This document shows positions 1 through 9,404 of a stretch of DNA of 64,000 nucleotides, piece after piece. The DNA is taken from assembly GCA_038729485.1 (NCBI GenBank), contig JAVYRX010000001.1:1-64000 (forward strand). The letters run 5' to 3'. The stretch is from GCA-001856825 sp038729485. Its GTDB lineage: Archaea; Thermoplasmatota; Thermoplasmata; Thermoplasmatales; GCA-001856825. Within the stretch, counting starts at the first letter, position 1. Each line of letters begins with the position of its first letter. Below the pieces are notes generated by a model. The model saw only the letters and a program-made list of their open reading frames with translations, was not told where the DNA came from and ran no database searches. The position numbers were made by a program, and so were the translations under genes.

Positions 1-2399
1 TCTGATACCACGGGGCCCAATATGACGCTCTCCTGCAGGAGAACACCGTTATAGAATGGGAGGAAGAAGTAGGCATTTCCAGCTGAAACAGTTGTAACTC
101 CTGTCGTGGGCGTCTCTGGAAGCAACAGAACAAATGAACCATCTGTCACACTAACTGTTGTTGAGTTAATTGTTGTATATTCGTTAGAAAGTATGGAATA
201 TTGGGAAGTAGATATTGTTATGTTTGTTGTAACTGGCGTCCCGTTAAGCCAGGTTACAAAGCCACTGAGTGGGAAACCGTATACCAACGCGTATGGGAGC
301 ATTGAAGGAATGCCTGTAAAGGCATAGTACCCGAAGAAGACCCTGGTGTAATTGGTTCCTGAGATGCCTCCTGAAGAGCCCGAAACATGAATGTCTGCCA
401 GCCCTTGTGTCCCGTCACTCACGTAATACGTGGCAGCCCATTTACCTGAAGTTGCATTGTAATTCAACGGTACCGATGCCTCTCCAGAAAGGGTAGATAT
501 CGAGGCCGTGAAATTCCCTGAAGAGACGCTCGTTCCATTAAAGGTTATCGATGCGGAAATGGAGACGTTTTGGCCGTCAGGGAATTCGGGATAGTACGTG
601 GTATTACTCAATGGGGCTGATTCAGTCACATTTATATCCAGTGTTTTTGAAGAACTAGACGTCTGAGATTCGTTGTAGTAATAGACGAACGCACCAAGGT
701 TTAGGCTACCCAGACCAGTGACAAGGTTGTATCCGGGAGTGACCTGCCACGGTATTGTGTAGCCAAACGTTATTGGATAGAAGACCTTGCTACTCAAAGA
801 AGAGAGACCAAGCTGGTAAAGCTCAGGGTTTACCAGACCGAGAGAATGGTGAAGCGAGCTAACTGCAACGGCCATCATTCCGGCAAACAAAGGACTCGAT
901 TCGCTAGTTCCTCCGGAAAGGGACGTCACGTTTTGCCCAATCACTACATAAACGCCAGGGAATATTCCTGCGTTCAGAGAAACATCTGGAACCAATCTCC
1001 CATTGGGGAAGGAAGATGGGATTTTGGTAGCTAATTGAGACTGGTAGAATGGAAGCGGTTCCATCACGCTAACACCACCAGTTCCTCCGCCGTAATTCAC
1101 GTTGTAGGGAACGAAACCATAGTTTGACCAAGCGGTCTGCATTGCAGAAAGGAAGCTTCCATTTGCCGCATAATTGATGTAGGTTTCAGTGCCACCAAGA
1201 GCTGCCACAAATGGTGACGTTGAGGGAAAACCGGGAGTGCCTAGAGGACCGGCGCTGTATCCGCTGCCACCGGCATCCCCTGTGGACGCGCTAAACGTTA
1301 TACCTTCAAGAGCACCCATCTCATAATAAATGTCAGACTGCACAATGTTGCCGACAAAATCAGCCTGAGGTAAATTTGAAATGGTCGATTCCGGAATTGA
1401 GAAGCTCTGAGACAGCGTGTTTACTGCGTCCTGCTGCACTATGTATGCTATTACAGAACCCAATGGAATGTTCCCATTTGCGATGTATAGTGTTATGTTT
1501 GCCATCGGAGCCATCGTGTGCGACATTTCCACGTCAAGGCTTATTTCCTCGTCCCAGCCTGTTACTATACCCATATTCGGATCATACGGACCTATCGGTA
1601 CTATTTTAAAGGAAGGGGGGGCTGGCAAACCTAGAAGCTGATCGTAATATTGGAGTTCTCCCTTTATGTACGGATTTCCATAGAAATCAAGTATTCCAAT
1701 GGTTGCGTTCTGACCCATTGATCCCATTGAGTAGAGACCGGTCTCATTATAAACGCTCTGGAGGTAAGTTGCTGGAAAAGCTGATATGGAATAAGTCTGG
1801 TTTATTTGCTGGGCCATGTGTTTTTCTTGGTTAATTACCGATTGTGTTACAAGGGTCGACGGATGAGCAAACAGAATGGAACTGTAGTTTGAAGCCAACA
1901 CTTCGACTCCAGGAATCAGAGATGTTCCGTACGAGGAATAGTAGGAGAATGATCCATTGGAGAATAAATTCACTCCTACTCCTAAATCATTTCTGATTTG
2001 TCCGACCGTTCCCGAAGCAAGTATGACGCTATTCAGGGCCGTGAGCTCAATGCTGAACCCATAAGCCTTGAGAGTGCTAAGAACGTTCCTGTAAAGCTGC
2101 TCGTTAGTGAATAGGTTTTCAACCTGCGAAACAGTCATAAAGTGATCGAACGTAGGCGATCCGGGGGTGGAGACTGCAGCAACGTCGCTGGAGAGTAAAC
2201 CAATGTTCTTCAGAGGGACGTAAACCTCAAACTGGATGACCTGATTTGAGGGAAGAGGGCCGATGTTTCTGAAACCCGGCACCTGTGCTTGCTGTATGGT
2301 TACGGTGCTATTGCTTGGGTTAGCCGCGGAGACAATTCCCAAAGAGGAAATAGCCAAGACGGCTACGATTGCAACTGCCAAAAATACCTTCGCATTCAA
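1..2399 (-). CDS. Secreted S53 (sedolisin/kumamolisin-type) serine-carboxyl peptidase, C-terminus cut by window edge
   Basis: The minus-strand frame stays open from a TTG at 2399 to the window edge (799 codons, no stop), so the protein continues outside. The N-terminus is a hydrophobic signal peptide ending near SAAN. It is followed by a pro-domain of the kumamolisin-activation type and then the peptidase domain. Catalytic-type residues are visible: E285 and D289 (E-x3-D), D375 in TGDAGG and S499 in SGGTSESSP, the S53 signature set. The tail is beta-rich and Asn/Ser/Thr-rich. S53 enzymes work at acid pH, so an extracellular protein-degrading role is likely. An AGGTGAG ribosome-binding site (2404-2410) supports the TTG start; a TTAAAATAG stretch at 2430-2440 could be the TATA box. 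Family call sure, substrate unknown. Confidence 0.9.
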   Translation of the reverse strand, partial: MNAKVFLAVAIVAVLAISSLGIVSAANPSNSTVTIQQAQVPGFRNIGPLPSNQVIQFEVYVPLKNIGLLSSDVAAVSTPGSPTFDHFMTVSQVENLFTNEQLYRNVLSTLKAYGFSIELTALNSVILASGTVGQIRNDLGVGVNLFSNGSFSYYSSYGTSLIPGVEVLASNYSSILFAHPSTLVTQSVINQEKHMAQQINQTYSISAFPATYLQSVYNETGLYSMGSMGQNATIGILDFYGNPYIKGELQYYDQLLGLPAPPSFKIVPIGPYDPNMGIVTGWDEEISLDVEMSHTMAPMANITLYIANGNIPLGSVIAYIVQQDAVNTLSQSFSIPESTISNLPQADFVGNIVQSDIYYEMGALEGITFSASTGDAGGSGYSAGPLGTPGFPSTSPFVAALGGTETYINYAANGSFLSAMQTAWSNYGFVPYNVNYGGGTGGVSVMEPLPFYQSQLATKIPSSFPNGRLVPDVSLNAGIFPGVYVVIGQNVTSLSGGTSESSPLFAGMMAVAVSSLHHSLGLVNPELYQLGLSSLSSKVFYPITFGYTIPWQVTPGYNLVTGLGSLNLGAFVYYYNESQTSSSSKTLDINVTESAPLSNTTYYPEFPDGQNVSISASITFNGTSVSSGNFTASISTLSGEASVPLNYNATSGKWAATYYVSDGTQGLADIHVSGSSGGISGTNYTRVFFGYYAFTGIPSMLPYALVYGFPLSGFVTWLNGTPVTTNITISTSQYSILSNEYTTINSTTVSVTDGSFVLLLPETPTTGVTTVSAGNAYFFLPFYNGVLLQESVILGPVVS

Positions 2400-2476
2400 A
2401 TTTCTCACCTAGATTATAACGTGCCTCTCTATTTTAATCTTTTTTCAAGCTGTGAATAAGAAGCCGCACAGGGCAG

Positions 2477-2498
2477 GTTAGCTATGGGAATAGCTAAC
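2477..2498. promoter_or_regulatory. Perfect 9-bp inverted repeat between yyaL-like gene and peptidase gene
   Basis: GTTAGCTAT (2477-2485) and ATAGCTAAC (2490-2498) are exact reverse complements around a 4-nt centre. The element lies 28 nt past the stop of the upstream minus-strand gene and about 40-60 nt upstream of the peptidase promoter. It could be an operator for the peptidase or an RNA hairpin at the end of the preceding transcript. No T-tract follows on the minus strand, which argues against a bacterial-style terminator. Confidence 0.45.
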
Positions 2499-2525
2499 TG
2501 CATGATTTCTCCGATCAATTTTGGC

Positions 2526-4442
2526 TCAGATTTTGACATCACCGCTGATTCCGGCATAATTTTCTACGTATTTCAAGGCATCAGCAACGTTGGTAGTTTC
2601 AAAAATACACGAGTTCGAGTTGCATACTTCAATCTTTGATTGGCCAGGGGCCAATACTACATTTCCTAGAAACATCTTCGAGTACAGTGAAAGAAATTCA
2701 TTTCTCAGTTCCGGGGGGATTTCCACTTTTATCAGGCGCCGGGACAAGAGCATGTAAGTCAGGAATGAAACAGACGAGAGGGGGTTCAGGATTGCCTCAT
2801 TCTTCCTGCCGTGTGAAATTGAGCTACTCAGTTCTCTGTACTTTTGGTCTCCTGTGAGCAGGTAGATCTTTTCTAGGACGAAGAATAATATTGATTCCCC
2901 AGATGGATATATTATGTCAAGCCTGTCTTTTCCTCTTAAAACTGATTTATCGCCAGAGTCATAGCTTGAGAAAAAGCCACCTTCCCTTTCGTCGAAGAAT
3001 GTCGCTCGAACCTGGTCTATCCATCTTATGGCCTCTGAAAGAAACTCCCCATCACCTGTCATCTCGAAAGCGGAAATTAGGGCAAGGGAAAGGTAAGCAT
3101 AATCTTCAAGAAGGGCCGGTACACCCTTGATGCCATTTCTGACCGTCCTATATAAACTGTTTCCTGAGGAAAACGAAGACAGCACTTTCTTAACGCTGCG
3201 TATAACTGCATTCATGTCTCCGGAAATTGAGGCTGTGTAATGCATCAGGGAGGAAAGATACATAGAATTCCACGCGAGTATGCATTTGTCGTCCCTTTTG
3301 GGCGAGCCCCTGCTTTCCCTTTTATCCCTGAGAATCTTGTTTACTTCTTCTATGAACTCGGGTACAACTTCCCTCCTTCTCAGAATTATTCTACCTGTGG
3401 CATCTTTTTCCAGATAATAGCACATCTTTATCCTTTCCATCTGCGCATTCCCAAATTCGTTAAGCTCTCCTTCGCTCCATGTGTAATAAAGACCCTCTTC
3501 TCCATCAAAATCCGCGTCCAGGCCGCTGATCAGGAGACCATCGCTTGTCATCTGACGCTGGACGAATTCATTTATTTCCCCAGCTACCTTGATGTAAATC
3601 TGCTCCCCGGTAAACGTGTAAAAGGACGTGTAAGTTTCCAGGGCCATAGCCTGATCATAGAGCATCTTCTCAAAATGAGGTATCTTCCATTCGGAATCCG
3701 TCGAATATCTGTGGACTCCATAACCCACCTGGTCATATATTCCTCCATTCCTTATCCCCTTCAGCGTTTTCTCGACCATGAAGGAGAAGCTCTTGTTTCC
3801 CTTATATCTCATATAGCTGATGAGATAGAGGAGATAGGGAAAATTTGGAAATTTAGGCTGTTCTCCAAAGCCTCCATTTCTTCTGTCATACATGGCTCTC
3901 AAAGTCTCCGTCAGCCCATCAAAATCTATATCTCCCTGCACTTCCTTATTCTTTAGCAGCACAATGGAAGAGACCTGATCAGCAGCCTCAATAATTCTCC
4001 CCCTTTCATTTTTCCATATGCTTGATATCGCACGCAAAAGACTGAGAAGGCCGTTACCGCCTGAATCTCTGGCTGGAAGATACGTGAATACTTGGAATGG
4101 CCTTCCGTCAGGCATCGCAATTACGTTCAGCGGCCACCCCCCGCTACCATTCATTAGCTGTGATACTCCCATGTAAAATGAATCCACGTCTGGCCTCTCT
4201 TCCCTATCAACCACGACCGGCAAGTATTGAGTGTTCAGGACTTCCGCTATTTCGCTGTCGCTGAAAGATTCCTCCTGCATAACGTGGCACCAGTGGCAGG
4301 TGGAATAACCTATTGTTATGAAAAGAGGTCTGTCTATCTCCTTTGCCTTCCTGAACAGCTCTTCGCTCCAGAGATTCCACTCAACGGGATCAGACTTGTG
4401 ACTTGCAAGATATGGACTCCTTTCGAAATTTTCACCCTTCAT
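2526..4442 (-). CDS. YyaL/SSP411-type thioredoxin-domain protein (DUF255)
   Basis: This 638-residue protein begins with the hallmark DUF255 thioredoxin-like domain: SPYLASHKSDPVEW, then a CHWCHVM motif, then REERPDVD and GGWPLNV. The rest is an alpha/alpha-toroid region resembling N-acylglucosamine epimerases, as in bacterial YyaL and animal SPATA20. The cytosolic function of the family is not well defined; a thiol-redox role is inferred from the CxxC motif. The ATG at 4442 matches the usual family start and has a GGAGGT about 13 nt upstream. An in-frame TTG at 4490, directly after the stop of the ABC permease gene, would add 16 residues. The two genes abut on the same strand and may be co-transcribed. 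Confidence 0.88.
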   Translation of the reverse strand: MKGENFERSPYLASHKSDPVEWNLWSEELFRKAKEIDRPLFITIGYSTCHWCHVMQEESFSDSEIAEVLNTQYLPVVVDREERPDVDSFYMGVSQLMNGSGGWPLNVIAMPDGRPFQVFTYLPARDSGGNGLLSLLRAISSIWKNERGRIIEAADQVSSIVLLKNKEVQGDIDFDGLTETLRAMYDRRNGGFGEQPKFPNFPYLLYLISYMRYKGNKSFSFMVEKTLKGIRNGGIYDQVGYGVHRYSTDSEWKIPHFEKMLYDQAMALETYTSFYTFTGEQIYIKVAGEINEFVQRQMTSDGLLISGLDADFDGEEGLYYTWSEGELNEFGNAQMERIKMCYYLEKDATGRIILRRREVVPEFIEEVNKILRDKRESRGSPKRDDKCILAWNSMYLSSLMHYTASISGDMNAVIRSVKKVLSSFSSGNSLYRTVRNGIKGVPALLEDYAYLSLALISAFEMTGDGEFLSEAIRWIDQVRATFFDEREGGFFSSYDSGDKSVLRGKDRLDIIYPSGESILFFVLEKIYLLTGDQKYRELSSSISHGRKNEAILNPLSSVSFLTYMLLSRRLIKVEIPPELRNEFLSLYSKMFLGNVVLAPGQSKIEVCNSNSCIFETTNVADALKYVENYAGISGDVKI

Positions 4443-4490
4443 TGGATTGAGATGTACCTCCAAGTTATAATGTTTCTTTCTCTTTTTCAA

Positions 4491-6104
4491 TTAAAAACTA
4501 AATCTTTTTCTGGAATACTCAAAAAGTCTTATCCAAAGGAGATATGACATTACTATTATTATTATGACCATGAATATGTCAATTGCATCCGCATACAGGA
4601 GATTTCCCTGGTCTATTGCCTGATCTATCATCTTCATTAAACCGAAGGAAACTGCATACGTTCCTGAGGGAAGAGCCTGATATTCCCCTATCATTAGCCC
4701 CGCCCAGTAGCTTCCTACTGCAGACATGGAGCCTGTAACGAACGCTGGTATTATTGCAGGAATAGTCACGTATCTGAGCCTTGAAAGTCTTCCTAGTTTG
4801 AAGGTCCTGGCCACCATATCGAATTCTGCAGGTATCCCCCTGACAGCTGTAAATACGTTGAAAAATATGTATGATGCGGCTGAAAGGTAGGTGATTATAA
4901 GGACGTTCACGTTCAGAGCCATATCAAAGCTCATTCCTTTCATAAGAAACGGCGTCAAATATTTCAGAATCAAGGGGTAGAAAATTGGTGCCGGCACAGA
5001 GTAAAGGACCTGCATGGTACCGTTCAACGTATCCCCCTCACGCCCCATCCTCCCTGCTACTATGGCAAGAGGAACCATGGTCAGTACGGATACCGCATAT
5101 ACTATTGCGATCCTCGCAAGATCGTAAGCCGTCCCGATGGATGCAGCAGCGAGGAAAGACGGGCGAGTGAAATAAACTGTAAATGCTTTAGAAAAACCTG
5201 ATTGGGCGATCAGGTATATGCTCACTAATAATATGAGTATTAGAACTGAGCCTATCACAATGTTTATAGCTCTTGTTGAAGCTCTTATCTTCTTCACCCT
5301 TCTGGCGGACGGAAGCCTCGCGGCTACCGTGCTAACGGATGAGAACATCTTTCCCACCGCATTTATTATTCCGTTGGTTCTCTGGGAAAGAGAGTTCACA
5401 ATTGCCGTTCTCTTCCTTTGCCTTTGCTCGGATGATTCAAATTCAAACGTATATCTTCTTGACCAGTTCACAAGGGGATTTATTATGAGGATAAAATTCA
5501 ACACTATGGCTACAACCAATACTGCTATCAGGAGCAATGTCCCATCTATGTTTCCCTGTTCAGTGAGCTGAAAAGCAACGTCCCCTATGCCAAAAACATG
5601 GTAGCTGTGGGGACCCAGCGATATGACCTCGCTGAAGGTTATGTAAAAAAGACCGCTTGCAAAGCTTGGCATGATGTTCGCAACGATTTTCTGGTAACTA
5701 GAAGGAAGGTAAAGGTTTCTTATCCTCTTCCACAGAGACATTTTGAAGGCTAACGATGTGTCAATCATCTCCTGCGGTATGTGAGCAACTGCCTGATATA
5801 CGCCAATGATTATATTCCATACCAGCGCCGTGATTATCAGGACATCTACTGCGAGCTCTGTGCCTATTGGCCCCCCGATATCCACTATGAAAAACACGAG
5901 AACTATAGGAAAGAATGAAACTACAGGGACAGCTTCGAGAACATCCACAATTGGAAGAACTATCAATTCAGCTACTTTTACCCTTGCAGAGATTATGCCA
6001 AATATAACGGCCACGAATATTGAAGCCCCCATTAGAATCCAGAGTCTCAGAAGTGTAACTCCCGTAGCCTCGAGAATAAGTATTATCAAGGGGAGGCTTA
6101 ACAT
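4491..6104 (-). CDS. ABC transporter permease, two fused BPD_transp_1 domains (NitT/TauT type)
   Basis: This 537-residue integral membrane protein contains two tandem copies of the binding-protein-dependent permease domain, about residues 1-210 and 310-537. They are joined by a basic linker near 225-275. Each half has the usual hydrophobic helices and an EAA-like cytoplasmic loop (around IPQEMIDTSLAFKMS and IPAEFDMVARTFKLG). A fused dimer provides the whole membrane channel. The closest family type is nitrate/sulfonate/taurine uptake, but the substrate cannot be read from the sequence. A GAGGAG lies just before the ATG. The gene diverges from the ATPase gene across an 85-nt spacer. No substrate-binding protein gene is visible nearby. 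Confidence 0.85.
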   Translation of the reverse strand: MLSLPLIILILEATGVTLLRLWILMGASIFVAVIFGIISARVKVAELIVLPIVDVLEAVPVVSFFPIVLVFFIVDIGGPIGTELAVDVLIITALVWNIIIGVYQAVAHIPQEMIDTSLAFKMSLWKRIRNLYLPSSYQKIVANIMPSFASGLFYITFSEVISLGPHSYHVFGIGDVAFQLTEQGNIDGTLLLIAVLVVAIVLNFILIINPLVNWSRRYTFEFESSEQRQRKRTAIVNSLSQRTNGIINAVGKMFSSVSTVAARLPSARRVKKIRASTRAINIVIGSVLILILLVSIYLIAQSGFSKAFTVYFTRPSFLAAASIGTAYDLARIAIVYAVSVLTMVPLAIVAGRMGREGDTLNGTMQVLYSVPAPIFYPLILKYLTPFLMKGMSFDMALNVNVLIITYLSAASYIFFNVFTAVRGIPAEFDMVARTFKLGRLSRLRYVTIPAIIPAFVTGSMSAVGSYWAGLMIGEYQALPSGTYAVSFGLMKMIDQAIDQGNLLYADAIDIFMVIIIIVMSYLLWIRLFEYSRKRFSF

Positions 6105-6160
6105 GGCTCCTCATGAGATGTCAATGTATTAGATATCCTTTTCCCAATTAAGAAGACAAA

Positions 6161-6170
6161 TCTTTATAAT
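6161..6170 (+). promoter_or_regulatory. TATA box of the ABC ATPase gene
   Basis: TCTTTATAAT is centred about 24 nt upstream of the ATG at 6190, the spacing expected for an archaeal TATA box feeding a leaderless mRNA. Confidence 0.55.
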
Positions 6171-6189
6171 CAAATGTTCTGAAGCGACA

Positions 6190-6945
6190 ATGGATTTCCT
6201 TGAACTCAGGGATCTGGTTGTAGAATATGAAACGAGCGGAAAGAGTCTCCTCTCTCTGGACAGGGTATCTTTCAGCGTACAAAGAGGGGAGTTCGTATCA
6301 ATAATCGGGCCATCAGGCTGCGGGAAATCCACGATAATTAAGGTTCTGCTTGGCCTCTTGAAACCTACGTCCGGTTCGGTGCTGATAGAGAACAAGCCGC
6401 TCGATCTTTCTGACATAAAGATTTCCGTAGTATTCCAAAATGCTGCACTATTTCCGTGGCTAGATGTTCTAAGGAATGTTGAAATAGCACTGGAAGTTGT
6501 TTCAAAGGACAAGGAGTACATAAAAGAGACGGCCAAAAAATTCATCAAGATAGTGGGCATAGATGGATTCGAAGATGCATATCCGAGAGAGCTCTCAGGT
6601 GGAATGAAACAGAGGGTTTCCATCGCGAGGGCGCTGGCTCCAGGCCCAGATCTTCTTCTCCTGGACGAACCGTTTGCCGCTCTTGACGTTTTTACCGCTC
6701 AGGGTCTGAGGGAGGAGCTTTTGGATCTATGGGAAGCGCCAAATCTCCCACCCGACACAATATTGATGGTTACTCATAACGTCGATGAGGCCGTTCAGAT
6801 GAGCGATAAGATAGTCGTTCTTTCTCCGAGACCCGGAAGGGTTCTTGGTGAAATAAAGGTGCAGCTTGATAGACCAAGAAATACTAGGACCGATGAATTC
6901 TATGCTGTGGTGGACAGCGTCGTAAAGCTCATGTCCTCAGACTAA
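6190..6945 (+). CDS. ABC transporter ATP-binding protein (NitT/TauT type)
   Basis: This 251-residue nucleotide-binding subunit has Walker A GPSGCGKST (about residues 38-46), a Q-loop around VVFQNAALFPW, the LSGGMKQR signature, Walker B LLLLDEPFAALD and the switch His in VTHNVDEA. The motif set matches SsuB/TauB/NrtD ATPases. It should energise the fused permease encoded divergently at 4491-6104. The protein stops right after the catalytic core and lacks the C-terminal extension often seen in this subgroup. That extension is encoded separately and convergently at 6942-7412, overlapping this gene by 4 nt. Confidence 0.93.
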   Translation: MDFLELRDLVVEYETSGKSLLSLDRVSFSVQRGEFVSIIGPSGCGKSTIIKVLLGLLKPTSGSVLIENKPLDLSDIKISVVFQNAALFPWLDVLRNVEIALEVVSKDKEYIKETAKKFIKIVGIDGFEDAYPRELSGGMKQRVSIARALAPGPDLLLLDEPFAALDVFTAQGLREELLDLWEAPNLPPDTILMVTHNVDEAVQMSDKIVVLSPRPGRVLGEIKVQLDRPRNTRTDEFYAVVDSVVKLMSSD

Positions 6946-7412
6946 TCGCTTAATTTGACGATCCCTTCGTCGCTGTCGTAGCTTAGAAGTTTTGTGTATC
7001 TTCCCCAGTTGAGCAGTATTCTGAATGTATTGTCGTTCTCGCCTGGAGGAAAAGTCTCGTTGAGGAAGCTGTTCACTTCTTCCTTTGGCAATTCCGCAAC
7101 GTTCTTTGCCTTATAATATCCAATTAGGGAGTTGAACGGTTCAACGTTCTTAATAAGCTCTTTAAGCTCTTTCTTCCTCTCTTCAATGGAAGAGTTTAAG
7201 AAACGACGACCGGTTTCGGTTAATGCCACATCACCGTTGTAAACTTTGATCATCAAAAGGCTTTCAGCGTCGTCAAGCAAATTCATTAGGGTTGTTCTTT
7301 CCTCGTCAAGGGAGTCGTCAAGCTTTGCTATGTCGGTAGGACTACCTAAGTCTTCAAGTATCTCAAGCAGGCCTATCATGCCACTGGGGCTATTGCTTTC
7401 AATACGGTGCAT
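6942..7412 (-). CDS. Stand-alone AAA-associated C-terminal domain protein (PF09821-like)
   Basis: This 156-residue protein resembles the domain normally fused to the C-terminus of nitrate/sulfonate-type ABC ATPases. Family-like traits are an N-terminal winged-helix-like stretch (GLLEILEDLGSPTDIAKL), an LTETGRRFLNSSIEERKK segment, and a closing LNWGRYTKLLSYD segment. Here it is its own gene, on the strand opposite the ATPase and 38 nt downstream of atpI. A TATATGG-like box (about 7429-7440) could drive a leaderless mRNA from the ATG at 7412. It may regulate the ABC transporter in trans; this is inferred from family architecture and position only. The family assignment is from remembered motif pattern, not a search. 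Confidence 0.75.
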   Translation of the reverse strand: MHRIESNSPSGMIGLLEILEDLGSPTDIAKLDDSLDEERTTLMNLLDDAESLLMIKVYNGDVALTETGRRFLNSSIEERKKELKELIKNVEPFNSLIGYYKAKNVAELPKEEVNSFLNETFPPGENDNTFRILLNWGRYTKLLSYDSDEGIVKLSD

Positions 7413-7450
7413 AGTATCGTTTCATTAATCCATATAGATATCAGCTTAAA

Positions 7451-9403
7451 TCACTTACGGTTGGTGCCATCAAGCGGCTCCAGAGAGAACTGCTTTATTG
7501 TATGGCTTCTCGGTGAGGAAAATGGACGAAATTCCTTGCCGTTACCGGTATAAAATTTACTGAAGAACTCAACGTAGAGGAGCCTTGCGCCCTGGATCCC
7601 TGGCTCAAAGACTGCTATGACCAGGTTCAGCATTTGCCCTACGATCAATATGACTATTCCCAATATGACGAAAGCTATGCTGTGGCCCAGAGTGCTCATA
7701 AATATGCGATCGAATACGACGGCCAGAATTACGGATGAAAGAAGAATACCGACAAGCCTTGTATAAGAAAGTATGTGGCTTATTATAGTCGTTATTTCCA
7801 AAAGGGCCTGAACCCTTTCCGCATATATTACCACGCCTAGGCCGACAAAAAGAAGCACCAGACCCATGAGATCAAGATGATTGGACAGGAGACTTAGGCT
7901 GTGCGTCCTGATAAGCTCTAGGCCTATGATCACGATCCCGTATGCAAGCAGGAGCCAACCGGCCTTCCCTGCCGCCTCCCTTCTATCACCGCGACTGTAA
8001 TTGACTACTATACCGAATATGAGGCCTAGAGATACCATCGCTACTCCTGCATATCCGGAGAAGAGCATCAGCTTTCCAATGCCAAAATTCCCGAGAACGT
8101 CGAAGTGAGGATAGGGCAAGGTGAAACCGAAATACGTATCGAAGAAAACGCCTATGGCAATCGCAATAATTGAACCTGGTATCATGGCCTTGGCTATGAC
8201 CTTCAGTGATCTCAAGCTCATGAGACTCAATATGAACCTTGATAGAACCTTCGGTATTCTCGAAACCTTGGGCGGATGGTCTACCCTGTGTATAATCCAA
8301 AGGGATATAAGCAGTATTACAAGGCCATATCCAACGTCTCCTATCATGAATCCGAAGAAAATCGGAAAGATGAGGGCGAAAACCAGTGTAGGATCAAGTT
8401 CTGTGGATTGTGGAAGAGAATAAAATCTTATGAAGAATTCAAAGAGCTTCACCCGTCTGGGATTGCTGAGGGCAGTCGGCGGTACCTCGTCAGTCTTCAC
8501 CTCGCTTATGATGATCTCGTCTCCCGTCTCCTTGGAAAGAACCTCCTTAACTACGACCAATTCCTTTTCAGGTATCCAGCCCTCAAGGACAAGGACATTT
8601 TCAGTCCCCGAAAGCTTCGACACCACGTCAATCTTCTTCAGCTCAATATCTAGCTGTTCCCTTACTGCAGCCACTAGGCCGTAGTACTTCTCAGATATTT
8701 CCTTAATCCTGCTCCTTATTTCGCTGATTTCCTTCTCTGTGTCTTTCAGCTCCTTCTCCTTCTCCTCCGTGATGACTGACACGCTTCCCTTGCCTCTTGG
8801 AATTCTAACAACCATCTTTTCGAAATTTCTGACCTTCTCGCCGAATTCAATTTCCTCTTCCTTTGGAATTACTGCAATTATGCCCTTCTCCCCGTTAATT
8901 ATCATTGAATTGTTAATGCCCTCTATCACCTTCGCTGGGTCCCTCTCCTTGTCCCCCTTTTCAACATAGAAGGATGCAATTTTGTCCCCGTTGAGGTAAT
9001 CCAGATCGCCGCCGTAAAAAGAAATGCTGTGAAGCGTATTTAATTCGTCGCCAATCATCTTCTTTCTTGATTCCAGCTCTATTTCCCTGTCTTTTAACCT
9101 TTTAACTTCATCGTATATTTCTATTTCTTCCGCTCTTTTAACCAGCTCTTTGGCATCCCTGAATGAAAATTTTTCCTCCCCTCCAACGGGATAAAGTGCA
9201 CTTTCCAGACCCTTAATCTTTCTTGAAATGTCAGATAGCTTCTGGAAGGATTCACCTGGTTTGAGATTTGAAAGCATTTCCGACGTGACGGTAACCGGCT
9301 CTATCTGCATAATGCCCAAGTCATGAAGGACAGAGAGTATCGTCTCTTCATTTCTCATCGTCGATATGATCCTGATCCTTGTCATCTTCATTGGTTCTAG
9401 CAT
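7451..9403 (-). CDS. atpI: A-type H+-ATPase subunit I (membrane stator, a-subunit)
   Basis: This 650-residue protein has a cytoplasmic coiled-coil N-terminal half (to about residue 320) and a C-terminal half with seven or so membrane helices, the V-type subunit a/I layout. Conserved segments include FFGFMIGDVGYGL, the helix with SYTRLVGILLSS carrying the essential Arg of the proton half-channel, and the final GARLLYVEFFSKFYTGNG motif. It is the last gene of the ATPase operon. It follows subunit H by one base, with a GTGAGGT just before the ATG. Confidence 0.96.
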   Translation of the reverse strand: MLEPMKMTRIRIISTMRNEETILSVLHDLGIMQIEPVTVTSEMLSNLKPGESFQKLSDISRKIKGLESALYPVGGEEKFSFRDAKELVKRAEEIEIYDEVKRLKDREIELESRKKMIGDELNTLHSISFYGGDLDYLNGDKIASFYVEKGDKERDPAKVIEGINNSMIINGEKGIIAVIPKEEEIEFGEKVRNFEKMVVRIPRGKGSVSVITEEKEKELKDTEKEISEIRSRIKEISEKYYGLVAAVREQLDIELKKIDVVSKLSGTENVLVLEGWIPEKELVVVKEVLSKETGDEIIISEVKTDEVPPTALSNPRRVKLFEFFIRFYSLPQSTELDPTLVFALIFPIFFGFMIGDVGYGLVILLISLWIIHRVDHPPKVSRIPKVLSRFILSLMSLRSLKVIAKAMIPGSIIAIAIGVFFDTYFGFTLPYPHFDVLGNFGIGKLMLFSGYAGVAMVSLGLIFGIVVNYSRGDRREAAGKAGWLLLAYGIVIIGLELIRTHSLSLLSNHLDLMGLVLLFVGLGVVIYAERVQALLEITTIISHILSYTRLVGILLSSVILAVVFDRIFMSTLGHSIAFVILGIVILIVGQMLNLVIAVFEPGIQGARLLYVEFFSKFYTGNGKEFRPFSSPRSHTIKQFSLEPLDGTNRK

Positions 9404-9404
9404 T

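Noticed and set aside
3240..3956. 238-codon plus-strand open frame
   Set aside because: It lies wholly antisense to the YyaL-like gene, whose thioredoxin motif and family length are clear; the opposite frame has no family features.
6129..6623. 164-codon minus-strand open frame
   Set aside because: Antisense to the ABC ATPase, whose Walker motifs occupy the same bases.
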